Shown: positions 33,595 to 46,591, numbered from the stretch's first letter. The stretch is 64,000 nt of DNA from Talinum fruticosum (GCA_021018815.1 JAITYX010000007.1:6697001-6761000); one strand, 5' to 3'. Notes: a model not told the origin generated them from the letters alone. Translations and numbers: made by a program.

Positions 33595-33663
33595 AACCTA
33601 TGTGGGATTTGAACCCATATCCTCATAGTATACCACGCTGCTCTATCGTTGAGCTAATAGGTT
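33595..33663 (-). repeat. Second tRNA-like sequence, inverted relative to the first
   Basis: Read on the minus strand: acceptor AACCTAT / ATAGGTT fully complementary, D arm GCTC...GAGC, and T arm GATATGGGTTCAAATCCCAC, nearly the same as the copy at 33100-33171. The anticodon stem does not pair (GCGTG against ATGAG). It is probably a member of the same tRNA-derived family and not an active tRNA gene. Confidence 0.55.
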
Positions 33664-34263
33664 ACAAATATGAACTTTCATACACAAAATAAGAATACGT
33701 AATCCAACATTATTCTCCACAATAGAAAATAGTGTAATTTCCAATTTAATAACAATGTAATCTCCAATTATCGGACACAAAATGACTATGTCAAAGATTT
33801 GTAAAATTATCACTTGGATGTATCTATTTATTCATCTAGCCTTGACAAGTAACATATTCTCCGAATCCCAAATCCCAAATCCAAACCGATCACCGATCGG
33901 AAAACATAATTGTCCGGAACATTCAAAGAAAAACTAAAATTTCACAAATAGTTTCATGATTGAATTTGAAAATATTATCAAATAATTTCACATTCAATTC
34001 AGACATCCAAAAAAAAAAATTCAAACAAAAACTCACACTCGGGCGGATTCGGCGTCGATACCTAACCAGGCGGGCAAATAATTTGTGGAGATAGAGAGAG
34101 GGAGTCGAGAAAGAGAATGTGTGGGGAGATAGAGAGCGATAGAGACATAAAGGGGATCGAAAGAGAATGATGAAAAACCTACGGTTTCAAAGATAATAGA
34201 GGGGAGGGGATGTTGATTGAGCCATGGATTCGGGGAGGGGGATGGGGTCAAATGGCCACAAGA

Positions 34264-34294
<31 letters not shown>

Positions 34295-34575
34295 GAGTAG
34301 AGAGGGAAAGGATGCTCACCAAGAAATGGATTCGAGTAGACGATGAGGTCGGATGACCGGGAGATGAGAGAGAGAGAAGAGAGAGAGAGATAGAGCTAGC
34401 GTGAGCGAGGGCGTGTGGTAGAGTAAGGGCCCGGCTAGAGAGAGAGTAAGAGAGAGAGTCCTCTTTTTATTAACAACACATCCCAAATTCTTACACACCT
34501 AGCAAGGAAATTATTTTCACCAAGGTTCGAACCCTAGTGGAGAGGATGGAAGTGTGGAGTGCTTACCACTAGAAT
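33664..34575. other. Intergenic with a GA-rich microsatellite zone
   Basis: Long degenerate (AG)n tracts occupy about 34086-34150 and 34261-34455. Open frames there translate to Ser/Leu low-complexity sequence and are not supported as genes. Confidence 0.5.
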
Positions 34576-34582
34576 TTTAGGG

Positions 34583-35292
34583 TGAGAATTAGGAACTTTA
34601 GATCTGAACCCTTTATTTTTCATCCAAAGGCTATGAGTGTCCCACGTCACCCACTCTCTACCCCCTTCTTCCCCATAATCTGTCCTCTATGGTGGGTGGT
34701 TCACGACCGCCTTCACTGTGAGTCCGGGCCTAACGATGGTCACCATGGGGCTTACCGGTGGACGGCGGACGTTGATCGGCATTCCTTGCCCATCGACGAG
34801 TTGCATGGTGGCCGCTGTTAGGCCTGATTTCTGCCCAACCCATATGTTTTTGTTCAATCAATTCGTTGCTGTGTTTGCCTAAATCTGAGTAATTTTGCTC
34901 GATTTTCATGGGTTTTACCACCAAAAATAAAGAACACCCTATTCGAAAAGGAATCAAATTAGGGCATGGTTAACCCACCAAGGGGGAAGCAAGAAAATTT
35001 CAGAGCAAGCACGTAGTTCGCAAACATACCAACGGTGTAAGCCATAAGACTCGCCGGTGGATGGGCACCCTCAATTTGGGTTCGTTATTTGCCGACAAGT
35101 CATGTGACGGCGGATGTAGCCACTAGTCTTGGTGATTCGTTGGTAGTGCAGGTGGTAGGTTTGAAGGTAGGGGCTTGGGGTGGGTGGTTAGAAGAGAGGA
35201 TGATGTGGCAAATTTTGAATTCTTTGATCAAATTTTAAGGGTTTAGATTGACAGTTTCTAATTCTTATTTTAATTAGCAATTCTCATTTGAT
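34583..35292. mobile_element. Candidate MULE-like element with diverged long terminal inverted repeats
   Basis: The left end GAGAATTAGGAACTTTAGAT then CTGAACCCTTTATTTTTCATCC matches, inverted, the right end AGAATTAGAAACTGTCAAT then CTAAACCCTTAAAATTTGATC (about 35220-35292), giving arms of roughly 60 bases. The interior (34640-35180) is noticeably GC-richer than its surroundings, which in MULEs can reflect captured host sequence. No protein was recognised and no 9-bp duplication was assigned. Confidence 0.4.
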
Positions 35293-35321
35293 ACGCTTCC
35301 TATATATATATATATTTGTTT

Positions 35322-36220
35322 GTTTCTTTATTATATTATAAAATATTGAGAGGAGATGAGAAGAGAAACAACAAATAAATATTTTTATAAGAAGACTACT
35401 ATATAAATTCCTTCACATATTTATTTATTGTTTCTCTTCTCATCTCCTCTCAATTGTTTTTAATAAAATAAACCAATAAAAAATGAGACTTTTTTTATTT
35501 ATAAAATTCTTCCAAATATTTATTACATAGATGGCGTAATTACACAAGCTTTAACTAAATAGATAACAAAGATTGAATTCAAGTTTAAGAAGCCTTGAGT
35601 AGGGATTAAATCATTATCAAGTAAATTTATTAAGAATTATGCTTTGCTCTTCTGAGCCAATATATGGATAAAAGATGATCAGTTGCATAAAGTAATGATA
35701 TAAGCTTTATCCTATAAATTATGAGCTATATTTTCCCAAAATATAGACTTTACACCCAAAACAATTATACCTAGAAAACAATGCACCTCGGCAAGGTTTC
35801 ATTATGGATGGGTTGAGTTGCTTCCCAGCAGTCATGACAATTCTAAATAAAATTGGACTTGAAATATTTTGAAAGTTATTTTTGGGGGTATGAATGTATT
35901 TGAAAAAATATAGTGCGTCCTTTCCAGGACAAAACTCATATAATTACGTTATCTATTTTATCTATACATCTATATCAATGCAACGTGACTATGACTATCT
36001 TTTATCTTTGAGCATCTAACCATTTTATATATGAGGGTTATTTTATTCAAAAAATTGAAGAGGGAAAATTTTATCTATATTAAGCTTGTGCAATTACACT
36101 ATTTATGTAATAAATATTTGGAAGAATTTTATAAATAAAATAATGTCTCATTATTTTATTTGTTTCTTTATTTTATTAAAAAAGTAAGAGGAGACGAGAA
36201 GAGAAACAATAAATAAATAT
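35322..36220. repeat. Compound inverted-repeat element (three copies of one arm)
   Basis: A ~60-base module (TTTCTTTATT..., GAGAGGAGATGAGAAGAGAA, ACAATAAATAAATAT) occurs at about 35322-35382 (+), 35417-35480 (-) and 36157-36220 (+). The first two form a hairpin with 37-base arms (35346-35382 / 35417-35453), 36 of 37 matching. The second and third extend to inverted arms of about 140 bases (35417-35556 and 36078-36220) sharing AATAAATATTTGGAAGAATT and AAGCTTGTG. This fits a MITE of about 0.8 kb plus an adjacent extra arm. Confidence 0.7.
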
Positions 36221-36920
36221 AGGATAAAAATGTCATTTACATAATTTGGTTACCTATTTGACACTTTAGAGGGTTAAATTAACCATACTTAAGGGCACCT
36301 TAAAATAAATTCACATACCAGAGAATAAAAAAATAAATTCACCATACCTCATGATACAAAAAAATAAAAAAATTCTTTGATTAGTCACTCAAAATATTTA
36401 TGAAGTCATCATGAACGAGCCCATTTTACCATACTGTGTTCAAGGATTTTCATCCAAAAACTTACATAAATTATAATCATGTCAATTTTATTAATTGAAT
36501 GAATAGATATATATCAAATTATTTTAATTACTTTTTTGAAAAGTATTATTTAAAATATTTTTTATAACAAATTTGGCGTAAAAGCTGATATGAATAAAAT
36601 TTTGAACTCAGTTCTCGATAAGGATTCCTAAAAGTTTCACCAATTGAGTTAATTGATGACGTCAACATATTTTCCAAATACTAAATATGAAATTACTTTT
36701 TTCTCAATCATGCTAAATACACGTATAAATGGACACCAAATTGACACTTGTATGACGTGGCACAATCAAATGTAAGATATCACCATGAAAATAGGGGTTT
36801 TAAGAATAAAAATTAAAATCAATCAATCACAATGTGTTGGCGTACTTTTGACATATATTTTGCTAGTGTAAATATACTTTTCCTTCTTTTTAGTGACTTG
36901 AAACCCTTCTCTTATGTTGC
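36221..36920. other. AT-rich intergenic DNA, no gene seen
   Basis: Nothing was recognised in any frame. Confidence 0.5.
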
Positions 36921-36929
36921 CCACAATTC

Positions 36930-37040
36930 TAGGGTACCCTATCCCAAAATTGGGGACTTGAATTTGAACTTGTTTCACCGGTTCCTAAATTTTAGGAACA
37001 TGAAGATGAACCGTAGGATTCGGTTGGTTCCAGGGTGATG
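36930..37040. mobile_element. Fragment related to the hAT-like element at 17.5-25.9 kb
   Basis: Contains TAGGGTACCCTATCCCAAAA, ACCGGTTCCTAAATTTTAGG and GGTTGGTTCCAGGGT, phrases close to those in the arms at 17540-17700 and 25730-25890. There are no clear ends or duplication. Confidence 0.45.
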
Positions 37041-38213
37041 CATAGTAAGGCGTCCCTAAAGACAAGGGAGGTGATCAATGTCACTCTACTGATCAAGGGG
37101 GTGAGTGTTACCAAAAATGGGCAAAAACTACCTTAAATTATGCCTTGTTCCTTCACTTTATAATCCTAAAAATTTCCACCATTTTAGACGGACAATTTGA
37201 GGATGTTCTAATAAAAGTTACGGGATGTGTCTTATTAATGAATCTACTTTTAATCCCCATAATTTATTTAGGCGAATGAACTTTTAAATTTTGACTTATC
37301 ATGCCTAAAGTACACCTATCACAGCTTTGACTCTAATCAGTCCAATTTGCTTAAATTGGTTGATTAAGAACCCAAACTCATTCTTTTAGTAAATTTCTTT
37401 CTTTGAAAAGTTAATTAACTTCCTACAGGTGTTTCCTAGTGCCCTGTAACGTCAAATGGGAGCTTCCATCCTTGGTGAAAAAGTTTATCAAAACTAGGTT
37501 ATGATTGGTTGTACAAGCCCCAACCTGCTACCTATCTTTTCCTGTTCTCCAGGTGCTGTAGCGTTTGGGCAGCAGGTTTTTAGCAGCATGGGGAAGATGT
37601 TTTTCTAAGTCAAAGCGTTTTCTCTTTGAGAAAGACCCATAATTGAGCTTAGGGTGGGTAACTACTAGCACCCCATTGGCTAGCCGAAAAGCAACCGCCT
37701 TGCTGGAGAATTTCTGCTTGCTACTTGCTTATTTACTAGCTTAGAGCATTACTCAACTTTGTATTAAGACAATGTTGTGTATTTTGCTTAGCTTAGGTTG
37801 TAATTGAGTCTTGCTTAGCTTTAAACCCTTTGCTTAAGTATGCTTGTGATGAGAAAGGAGCTTAACTGCCTATATATGGCTTCCTCCTTCTCATTTGCAA
37901 CATATGTTGTTGAATGAAACGTTAAAGCCCGTTTTGGCCTTTCCCCCAATATTCTTTCAAACAACTTTCTAATGTTAGATTGTTTTATAGTAGAAACTTT
38001 AATCTTGTGTGGGTGGCTTTGCTTTTTAAACACCGTTGAATAGTGGTTTAAGCCTTTACCTCAATCTTGTTTTGAGTAGTGGCATTGCCTTTAGCTCATT
38101 TATATCGGTTATCATTACTTTTTGCTAGCTGGACTCTTGACATTGTTGCTGGCTAGCTCACTATCCGCTACTCGCTACTCTCTTATCGCAAGCTCATCTG
38201 CTAGTGCCTATCA
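37041..38213 (+). mobile_element. Truncated LTR retrotransposon: polypurine tract and 3' LTR-like sequence
   Basis: A purine tract GATCAAGGGGGTGAG (37091-37105) leads directly into TGTTACCAAAAATGGG (37106). The following 1.1 kb has LTR character: a TATA box at 37871-37877 (TATATATGG), GC content above the surroundings, and a candidate end CCTATCA at 38213. No internal coding region or matching 5' LTR is present in the window, so it is a 5'-truncated copy rather than a clean solo LTR. The 3' boundary is uncertain. Confidence 0.5.
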
Positions 38214-38219
38214 CTCTTA

Positions 38220-38385
38220 GGTCCTGTTTAGTATGCAAAATTGAAATGGAACGGAATCAAGGAATGATACTTGAGGGATTAGGTATGAAATTTGAATATT
38301 CTCTTCAAGTGTTTGGTAGAGAACATGAATGAAATCAAGTTCCAGTTCTTATTGTTTGGTTGTTAACCGTGGGATAAAATTAAAA
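38220..38385 (+). mobile_element. PIF/Harbinger-like MITE end (copy 2 of a family)
   Basis: Preceded by TTA (38217-38219), it reads GGTCCTGTTTAGTATGCAAA, then GGAATGATACTTGAGGGATT, then CTTCAAGTGTTTGGTAGAGA. All of these blocks occur in the same order, inverted, at 3310-3493. The distal end was not located. Confidence 0.6.
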
Positions 38386-38397
38386 TTATTTTATATC

Positions 38398-38407
38398 GTT
38401 GTTGTTG

Positions 38408-38452
<45 letters not shown>
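38398..38452. repeat. GTT/ATT trinucleotide microsatellite
   Basis: About four GTT units pass into roughly fourteen TTA units. Confidence 0.95.
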
Positions 38453-38792
38453 GTCATGCATGCACTTGTCTGTTGTAAGTATGAACCATATACACATTAT
38501 ATTGACCCTTTTTTATTTAATAGAAAAACTGTATATATTTTAAATATTATATGTGTAACGAGCATAATTAAATTATAAAAAATTTGTTCGATGTGCACAA
38601 AATTCCTTATGCGCACAATACACCACAATAATTTGATTGTTTATGATTAGTATAGTATATCTCGATTAACTGGTTGAAAGATAAAAGTTTTGCATCTATG
38701 AAAAACTTCATATCTTTTTAATGTTTGATTAGATTATTATTGAAATTATCACTATTAAATTATGGCAACTTTTTGATTTATTATACTATATA

Positions 38793-38948
38793 CTCCCTTC
38801 ATTTCATAAAAATTGTCATATTTTGGATGTCTCAAAAATATTGTCAAAAAAAAAATAGACCCTTCATTTGGAATATATAAGTGATAAATGATGTTACCTT
38901 AAATTTTTATATTCCCAAAGTTTGACAACTTTTTAGGGACGTAGGGAG
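38793..38948. mobile_element. Stowaway MITE (Tc1/mariner type)
   Basis: The ends CTCCCTTCATTTCATAAAAA and, inverted, CTCCCTACGTCCCTAAAAA, together with flanking TA on both sides (38791-38792, 38949-38950), match the Stowaway pattern CTCCCTCCGTCCC. The 156-bp length is usual for the group. Confidence 0.8.
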
Positions 38949-38969
38949 TATGAAATATATCTTAATGAA

Positions 38970-39690
38970 CAGAATGACTCGAAACCCAAACCAAACCAAC
39001 ATTGAAACAGCTTGAACTGGTTTTGACTGAAAACCCAAAAGTAAACCGACTCGAAACCGAACCGACCTGAAATCTAATGAACTCAATTCAAACCCAATCC
39101 AAAATTGAACCGACTCGAAATATAATTGACTCGATTAAGACCCGAACTCGAAATGACCCAAATCGAATTAGATCCAAATCGATTCAACCCAAATAAAAGT
39201 GACTCGAACTTGAACGGACTCAAATCCGAGTTTGACTTAATCCATATTAGATGGGTCTCTGTATTTTTTTATTTTTTGGTGGATCTTTTATGATGGACTT
39301 TTACACTTGTAGTGGTACAATTTTAATCGATCTCAAATCCTATTCAAGCGGATCAATACCAAGGGATGGTGGTGGACCCGATAGTATTCTATATGGTTCT
39401 CTAAACCATCCACGAAACCTATCCGAACAGACATTGACCCAATTTGAACCAAAATTACCCAAATTAACTTCACCTGAAGTTGACTCGATCCGAAATTAAC
39501 CCGAATCAAACTCAAACCCGACCCCAACAAGATCGACCTGAAGTTGAATCGAATTGAAGTTGATCCAAACCAAAACCGAACCCGACCGCGTATGAGATTG
39601 ACCCAAAGTTAACTCAAACCAAAACCGAACCAGGCCGAACGAAATCAATCCAAAGTTGATCCGAACCAAACCGGACTCGAAACGAATGAC
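38970..39690. repeat. Degenerate GACYCGAAA-type repeat region
   Basis: Irregular recurrence of GACTCGAAACC, CCGAACCGACCTGAA and GATCCAAACCAAAACC over 0.7 kb. This type of text forms the subterminal parts of the hAT-like elements at 26.9-28.1 and 29.2-29.8 kb, so this may be another such element, but no ends were found. Confidence 0.55.
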
Positions 39691-40084
39691 CCAATTGTCG
39701 ATTTAACTAATTCTTTGATGTATGCAATGAAATATATAATTACTTCAAATACATAAACTTAGATTGTGCATCCACAAATAATTGGTGACAATTGAATTGA
39801 CAAGTGATTATTTTTCCCTCTTATGTTTAGAAATATTTTAATTTTCTATTTTTCCTATTTAAGGTCTTTTAATTAGATATTTCGTCTAATATATAGTTAA
39901 GATCCTTCAAGGTGACCTATTTCTTCCTTAGGTCCCTAATTGGACAATATTTTAGGACTTTAGGTCCTTCCAGAGTAGTTAACCCAATTTACAGTTATGC
40001 AATTCATTTCATCATTTGAATAGTAAAACACATCAGTTACCAAGAAAAAAATCCCATATAACCAACAATAAAAAAAAAAAACCA

Positions 40085-40245
40085 CTTCCTCCATTTCAAT
40101 TTATTTGTGGCTTTGAATTTTTAAGGAAATAATAAGGTAGAATTAGTTTTAAAATTTAATTATTGACTATGTCCCTAAAATTTCATTGAGAATAAGGAAA
40201 GTGGGAAAAGAAAAGCAATTACGTACTTTAACCACAAATAAATTA
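40085..40245. mobile_element. Stowaway-like MITE
   Basis: The left end CTTCCTCCATTTCAATTTAT followed by TTGTGG is mirrored on the right by CCACAAATAAATTAG. It is about 160 bp, non-coding, with a diverged right terminus. Confidence 0.5.
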
Positions 40246-43200
40246 GTTATTATATGTTATTGAAATATTATAAAACAAGAAAAGTTTGTTAAAATGACAA
40301 ATAAATTATAAACACTAGTTTTTTACCCCGTGCGTTATATGCATAATACTTGTCTTAAAATTATATACATATATGATATTATTCCTTTTTTCTAATCTTT
40401 TTTTAAAAAGTCAATTGGTTTGATCACAAAAATTAATATAATTTAATATTAGTTATATATATTTTGACCATCAAAAAGTAATATAATTTAATTTTGAGTT
40501 ACAAGTAAAATGAGCGAGCATAATTTTTTTAATTTAAAATTATTTTTAGTAAGATATAAGTATATTTAAAAAATAATCTTCTAGTTCAAAAAGAATTTTT
40601 TTACTAATACTGTAAAATTTTAAATTATTAGATTAGATTAGATTATATAATTATATAACAACACTGTTATATTACTATTTTACAATAAATTATAATTTCA
40701 ATTTATTTTATATTGGTTAAATAATAATTATTTATTTATATTAATATAAACTTATTAATTTTTTAACATTTATTTTATTAATGATAATTCATAAACACTC
40801 CATTCAAAAAAAAGAGAGGAAAAAATCAACTAATGAATGTAACATTTAATAACAAAACAACTTGTGAGGTAATCTCAAAAACCTAATATTCATCTTTGAA
40901 AATAGAAAATTATATATTGTGTTATATATATTTTTTTAGATTCATAGTGCATGTATTAATTTTTGAAGATACACAATGAATAGGTTTTATGTACAATATA
41001 TAATACTCCTTAATTAAATATAAATCAATCTGTTGGATTTTCCGACATCTAAAAAAATATATCGTCGGTTCTCAACCGATTACACCGTCAAACTATTTCC
41101 ATCGCTATTTTGATAAATTTTTTGTAGCGGTACAAACTATTGAATGTTGCTTTAAATTACAAAATATTATTATCATCAATACTTTAAAAGCTTGTGGGGC
41201 ACATGTGAACACCATAATATTTATATTGGCTTCTTTTAAAAAACTTATTTATAATTTTTTCAAGTCTTATATTTTGACTTATCTTCCTTTTTGTTCAAAT
41301 TTATGATATAAATTTATTTTTAAAATGAATTTATAATTTATAAGAGTATGTAAATAGATAATAAATAAATAAATATTTTTTAAAGGTATGTATGAATATG
41401 ATCACAAAGAAAGAAAAATTATCATCATGATTAGTTAGCCAACATTAATGGAGTTGTAATAGTGATGCTTTATTTACTTGATCTATTGATACTAATGTAT
41501 GATTTATGATGTAATGATGACAATATTAAAAGGTTGTACTAATATAGGCTTGAACTTCTTGACTTCTAACTACTAGTTTTATAAAGTAATATTTTAAATT
41601 GATAATCAGAATAAATTTTGCATAACAATACAATTAATTTTTTTAGAATAAGATTTTTTTTATTATTAATAGTAAAGAATCAAATCAAGCGGCATACTAA
41701 ATAAAAATAGTAAGATCGATACTTTAATAATCTTTTACTAAATTAGTTATTTTCTTGCTCATGAATAAGTTTTACATTAATATTTTGAAATTAAAAAAAT
41801 AGTTACTTAAATACAAAAATCAACCATTAAAACTCTATAAATATACAGAAGAAAAGTAAATAACTAATTTAACTTCCAAAAATTAAAATAAAAAGATAGA
41901 GATATAATTAATATTAAGCAATCTTTACTTAACGACACTCATAAGTTTGCCATGTATATATCATTGCAAAAGAAAAAAAAAGAAGTGTAAATCATTGCCA
42001 AAGTTTTGCAATAAAATTATTACTATGTTAATTATTTGTATCATCTTTCCATAAATATATCTTTGACAAAATTGAAACAATTTAGTTTGAATTTTAAAAA
42101 GAATAGAAAGAGAAAAACAATTTGAGAGGGGTTATTTAGGCGGGATTCAATGTGGTGTAAGTAACAATTTAAAAAAATATTTCAATTATAGTATTAGATT
42201 TGGTGCATTCATCAACTCCGAATTCCGAACTTCGGAAGTTGCACTGACTTTATTTGGTGCAAAATGGAGAACAAAATATTGATGTACAAAGAGATATGAA
42301 ACACACCAAAAGCTCTTATATAACTTTGTATCGATAATAAATGTTTCTCAACATTATTTTTAAACAAAAGCCATAAGTACGTGAGTAAGGTCTTGGGTTC
42401 ACATATTGCCTTGAATAATAATGGAATGAATAAATAAATAAATAAATAAATAAAAAGGCGTCAATTGAGACTGAATAGTGTTTGTTAGCTTGTGGGTAAA
42501 AACTTCTAATGGCTGCCGTCCAATCATTAACAAGTTGCGCCACTTTTAAACACGTTTTCTTCAAATCATCGTTTCATTTGTTTTTATATTAATTAATATA
42601 ATCAACATTATATAAATTTATTTCTACCAGGTGTTGAGCATTTGACAGCTTGCTACGCAAATTGTCGTACGCTAAATTCAGCAATTCGCCCCACCAACTT
42701 GGCCTCCCTACTTTTTCCATTCATTTTTATTCTAAATGCTTATGTCTCATTCAGTTCCTACCAAAAATACAAAAATAAATAAGAAAAGAAAGAAATCTTA
42801 CTCGGTCAAGAAAAATTAAAATAAAATAGAAAACGAAGAGGACATATATCACACGTTCACTATCCATATAAAAATTCAGTTCTATTTCGAAGCCAAACTT
42901 TTTTTTTTTTTTTTTAAAACTTAGGTCAATATTGTTTGGTAGCTTCATAAAATAAAAGGTTGGAAAAAGTTAATTACTTGGGCAGTCAGAAATTTTGTTC
43001 TTGTTGTGCTACTTACTAAAATCACATGTTCTTATTGATATGATCTCACAAAGATAATTTTTTTAATGACAGTTAAATATACATTGCAGCCATCGATTCA
43101 TTCCACATTTATGTTAGATGAGAATATCTTATTTGATATATATAGTAAGAGTTTTATACATAAAAATATATCGGTAATGTCAAAATAAATAAAAGTTTAG

Positions 43201-46200
43201 GTTGACATGCTTTATATTACCATATATAGAGGCCCGAGAATCAAGAGTATAAGAGAATTTTTAGAACATAAAATGACGAAAACAAATCTAACCATTATTT
43301 TTGTTTGTATTACTACTACTACTATTATGAAAATTTTTAGATTTTGAATCTCATCTCAATTAAACTATTACAATTTTTTAAATTTGGCCAAATAGAAAAA
43401 AATTATTTTAAAAAATACTATAAATAACAATGAAGCAATTCGTTGGAGAATGTTTAATAGTTCCAATAGTTGATATAATGTAGAAAGAAATATGACCGGT
43501 TTGCTAAACATATATGAGAAAACAAGGCCTAAGCCACACTATTAAATTGTACATTTGATATGGATAATATGGTAATAAAGCAGTTAAATGCTACCTCCAT
43601 TGCTCAAAAGTTAAAATTGTTAATGTTTGCAATAGGCTTATTAAGACGCGATAAGCTAATTCAATAAGCCACTTCACCGAACACTTAAAATTTAAAAAAT
43701 AAAGTTTTGACCAAATCAAAACACCAAATACTACTCCTAGCGCTATTCCCGAACATGTCCCTACTAGCAACTTCTAGGATAATTCATTTGTGTACAACTA
43801 TGGAGCATAAGCTTGGTAAGAATTACAAAATAGTATGTAGTATAGCACAAGCAAACTTGGTGTATAAAAGGCATGATTTAAAAGGATACAGAACAAATAC
43901 ATTTAAACATTCTGTCGATTAGATTATATTATCCAGGGAAAAAATAACCCAAAGTTCCATGGGATTTGTTTTTACGTTATAATTTTTTGGCTTAAAAAAC
44001 ACATGCGCGTGTATATATATGTTAATTAAGATGCATTTTAATAATTTATTCAATTTGAATAACCTACTCGGTTCTCTTCTTTCTCCTTTTTTTTCTCCCT
44101 TGAAAACTCTAATTTAATTTTTTTATAATACCAAGTGAGTGCCGGCCTTGTGACAAATACTTCACACTTTCATTCTCTCCACTAGGATTCAAACATTAGA
44201 GGACAATTTCCTTTGAAGTTGTAAAAAATGAGTTGGGTGAATTGTGGGCTGGACTTTTAAACCTGTGTTTGGTATCCTTATCCCCTGAGCCTTCAAGTAC
44301 AAATGGAATTATCCCTAATATAGAGATCTATTTGGATGGAAAGATGTATTCTAATTTACTAAAAATTATTAATATGTACATAAAATTTAAAATGACACAC
44401 ACACATAAAAATTAATTTATCAACGCCATAAAGTCCAAGTATCTTTCTCATCCCCGAACCACTAAAGCATAGCATGTATATGCCCATAAATTTCGGTAGG
44501 ACCGTCAAGTAAATGTGACTAAATATATATAAAAAAAAAAACCTGTCTATATCAGAGAAAAAATAAATACATATAAACTTGTGAAAAGAGAACTCATCAG
44601 CATACATAAAGTAGATAAAAACTTCAGATTCAAAGGTAATCCACTCCAATATAATTACAGTACAACATTTCGCCTATTTTGAGACTGAAAAGAAAAATTG
44701 TTCTCTAATATATTATCAATTGGTGACTTTTAAGAGGTCAAAAGAGGTAAACTTTTATTTAAACATTCAATATTAATAAGTGTTGAATACATTATGAATT
44801 GGAATTACTGGATGAAGTTGGGTCTGGAGTCGTTCTCAAACTGAAAGATGAAGAGACGCCAACGAAACAAATTAAAAGTGAAGTCAAATAAGGAGCCCCA
44901 GGCTAAAATGTGGCTTTCAGAGAACAACAGTCGCCCAATGAATTCTGGACAACATTTTTGTACTGTTTTTGTCTAAATTCATTACCCGATTCGTGATCAG
45001 AAGCTAGCAAATGGGTGGGGCTCCGAGCTGTTCTGTTCATTCTATTTTTTGTTTTGTTTTGTTCTTTTCACTGGGCTCCTCGCTTTTTCCATGACATGAA
45101 ATCCAATAATATCAGTTGGATTAATTTCTACTCACTAATCATATTTAGCGCATTTAATTTCTTCCTTTGGCGGACTTTCCAAAACATAAATTTTCATAAC
45201 ACTTTTATGCTTTTTCCCCACTTCCCTTTTAAATGATGGTAAACCTCCAAAAATTCTGGCCACTTACTATATTTATCGCTTTTCCTTCCATATCTCATCA
45301 CAAATAGTTATTACTATATGCATAAATTTATATGGGAAGATGAAATGTTCTCGACGTGTTTTTGCACCTTTTTAATATCAAATGATTTTTCAAAATAATA
45401 CTAATTTGGACGATATTGAAGTCGAATATTCTAGGAAGATAAGGGTGTAGTTTGATATTTTAACTATTCTTTTTTATAGAATGCTTTTGGTTGTAAATAT
45501 ATTAAATTTTTTAAGAAGAAAATTTTCAAGTTTCTGAATTTTTCCCTATTGCTGAGGCCTTTTCTGTTAGCTTCAAATTGCGTGAATAATTGAAATATGA
45601 CACACTTTTGTGAAGATCAAGCAAAACGTATTATAAAAGCCTACCGGATGCTTTTCAATGCTAAAGTAAACCACATAGAAATTGAAGTATGAATTGTTTT
45701 TGAAGTGGAGATGTGAAAAAACAGTAGCCAGAAACATTATAAGACGTGTCCAAGACACCACATCACAAGCATAAATATATATATATATGTGTGTGTCTTA
45801 TACAAAAACAATCTTAAAAAGTCTTTCTTAATCTATATTATTGTGTTTTATAATTTAAAATTACTATTTTCTTAATAACTATAGTTAATTATAAATATAA
45901 AACTTTAATAACATGGACTACGCCGACAAATATTAAATGACATCTTAATTGGATCAATCTTACCCAAAAGGTATGTTGTACGCATAATTTTATAAAGATG
46001 AAAAATTATGTATAAAAAAATGATGATTTTACATAATTTGTAAGCTATAATACAATTCTATTGTTCAATCATACCATTCTTTTTCAATTTATTATACAAT
46101 ATAACAGTTTTTAAATCGAAAAAAGATATTTAAGATATCTCTTGTGAAACACACATATCATTTCACATATTAATATATAATCTCCCGAAAACAAGAGGCA

Positions 46201-46350
46201 GCCCATGCTTCCTGAGGAACGACGTTACGTTATTAGTTACATATTGACAATATTTACATTAATTGACTTAAACCTTTTCTTGTCAATCTCTTTTGTTGGA
46301 AGATGATGTTCTTGTTCACTTAAATTCTGGCAAACCTTGTCCACATGTTA
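40246..46350. other. 6-kb AT-rich intergenic DNA, no gene seen
   Basis: No open frame with protein similarity. Simple repeats include (AATA)n at 42425-42455 and poly-T at 42899-42916. The stretch 43655-43765 (GCCACTTCACCGAACACTT, CGCTATTCCCGAACATGT) may be a decayed Tourist-like remnant. A slightly GC-richer patch at 44815-45080 encodes nothing recognisable. Confidence 0.5.
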
Positions 46351-46589
46351 TTCTTTTTGTTTTATAATACTTGTCGTTTGTGGGTTATGAGGGAATATCG
46401 AAAAAACAAAAAATTTATAATAAAATTTATGTTAAAAGACCAAGTTGTCTCAAAGTAAAGAAGAGAAAAAAAATCAATAAGGATAAAATTAGTAAACTAA
46501 TCATCTACGTGTCATTGAGATTGTAAAGTGATAGATATTAAAAATCAAAAAAATTAGTTAAAATAACATATAATATAAAATGAATAGAG
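46351..46589 (+). mobile_element. Stowaway-like MITE, copy B
   Basis: Homologous over its length to 9738-9987: TAATACTTGTCGTTTGTGGG, ATAATAAAATTTATGTTAAA, AGGATAAAATTAGTAAACTA and TTGAGATTGTAAAGTGATAG follow in the same order. It is flanked by TA on both sides (46349-46350, 46590-46591). The 5' terminus has drifted (TTCTTTTTG for CTCCCTGCA). Confidence 0.65.
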
Positions 46590-46591
46590 TA

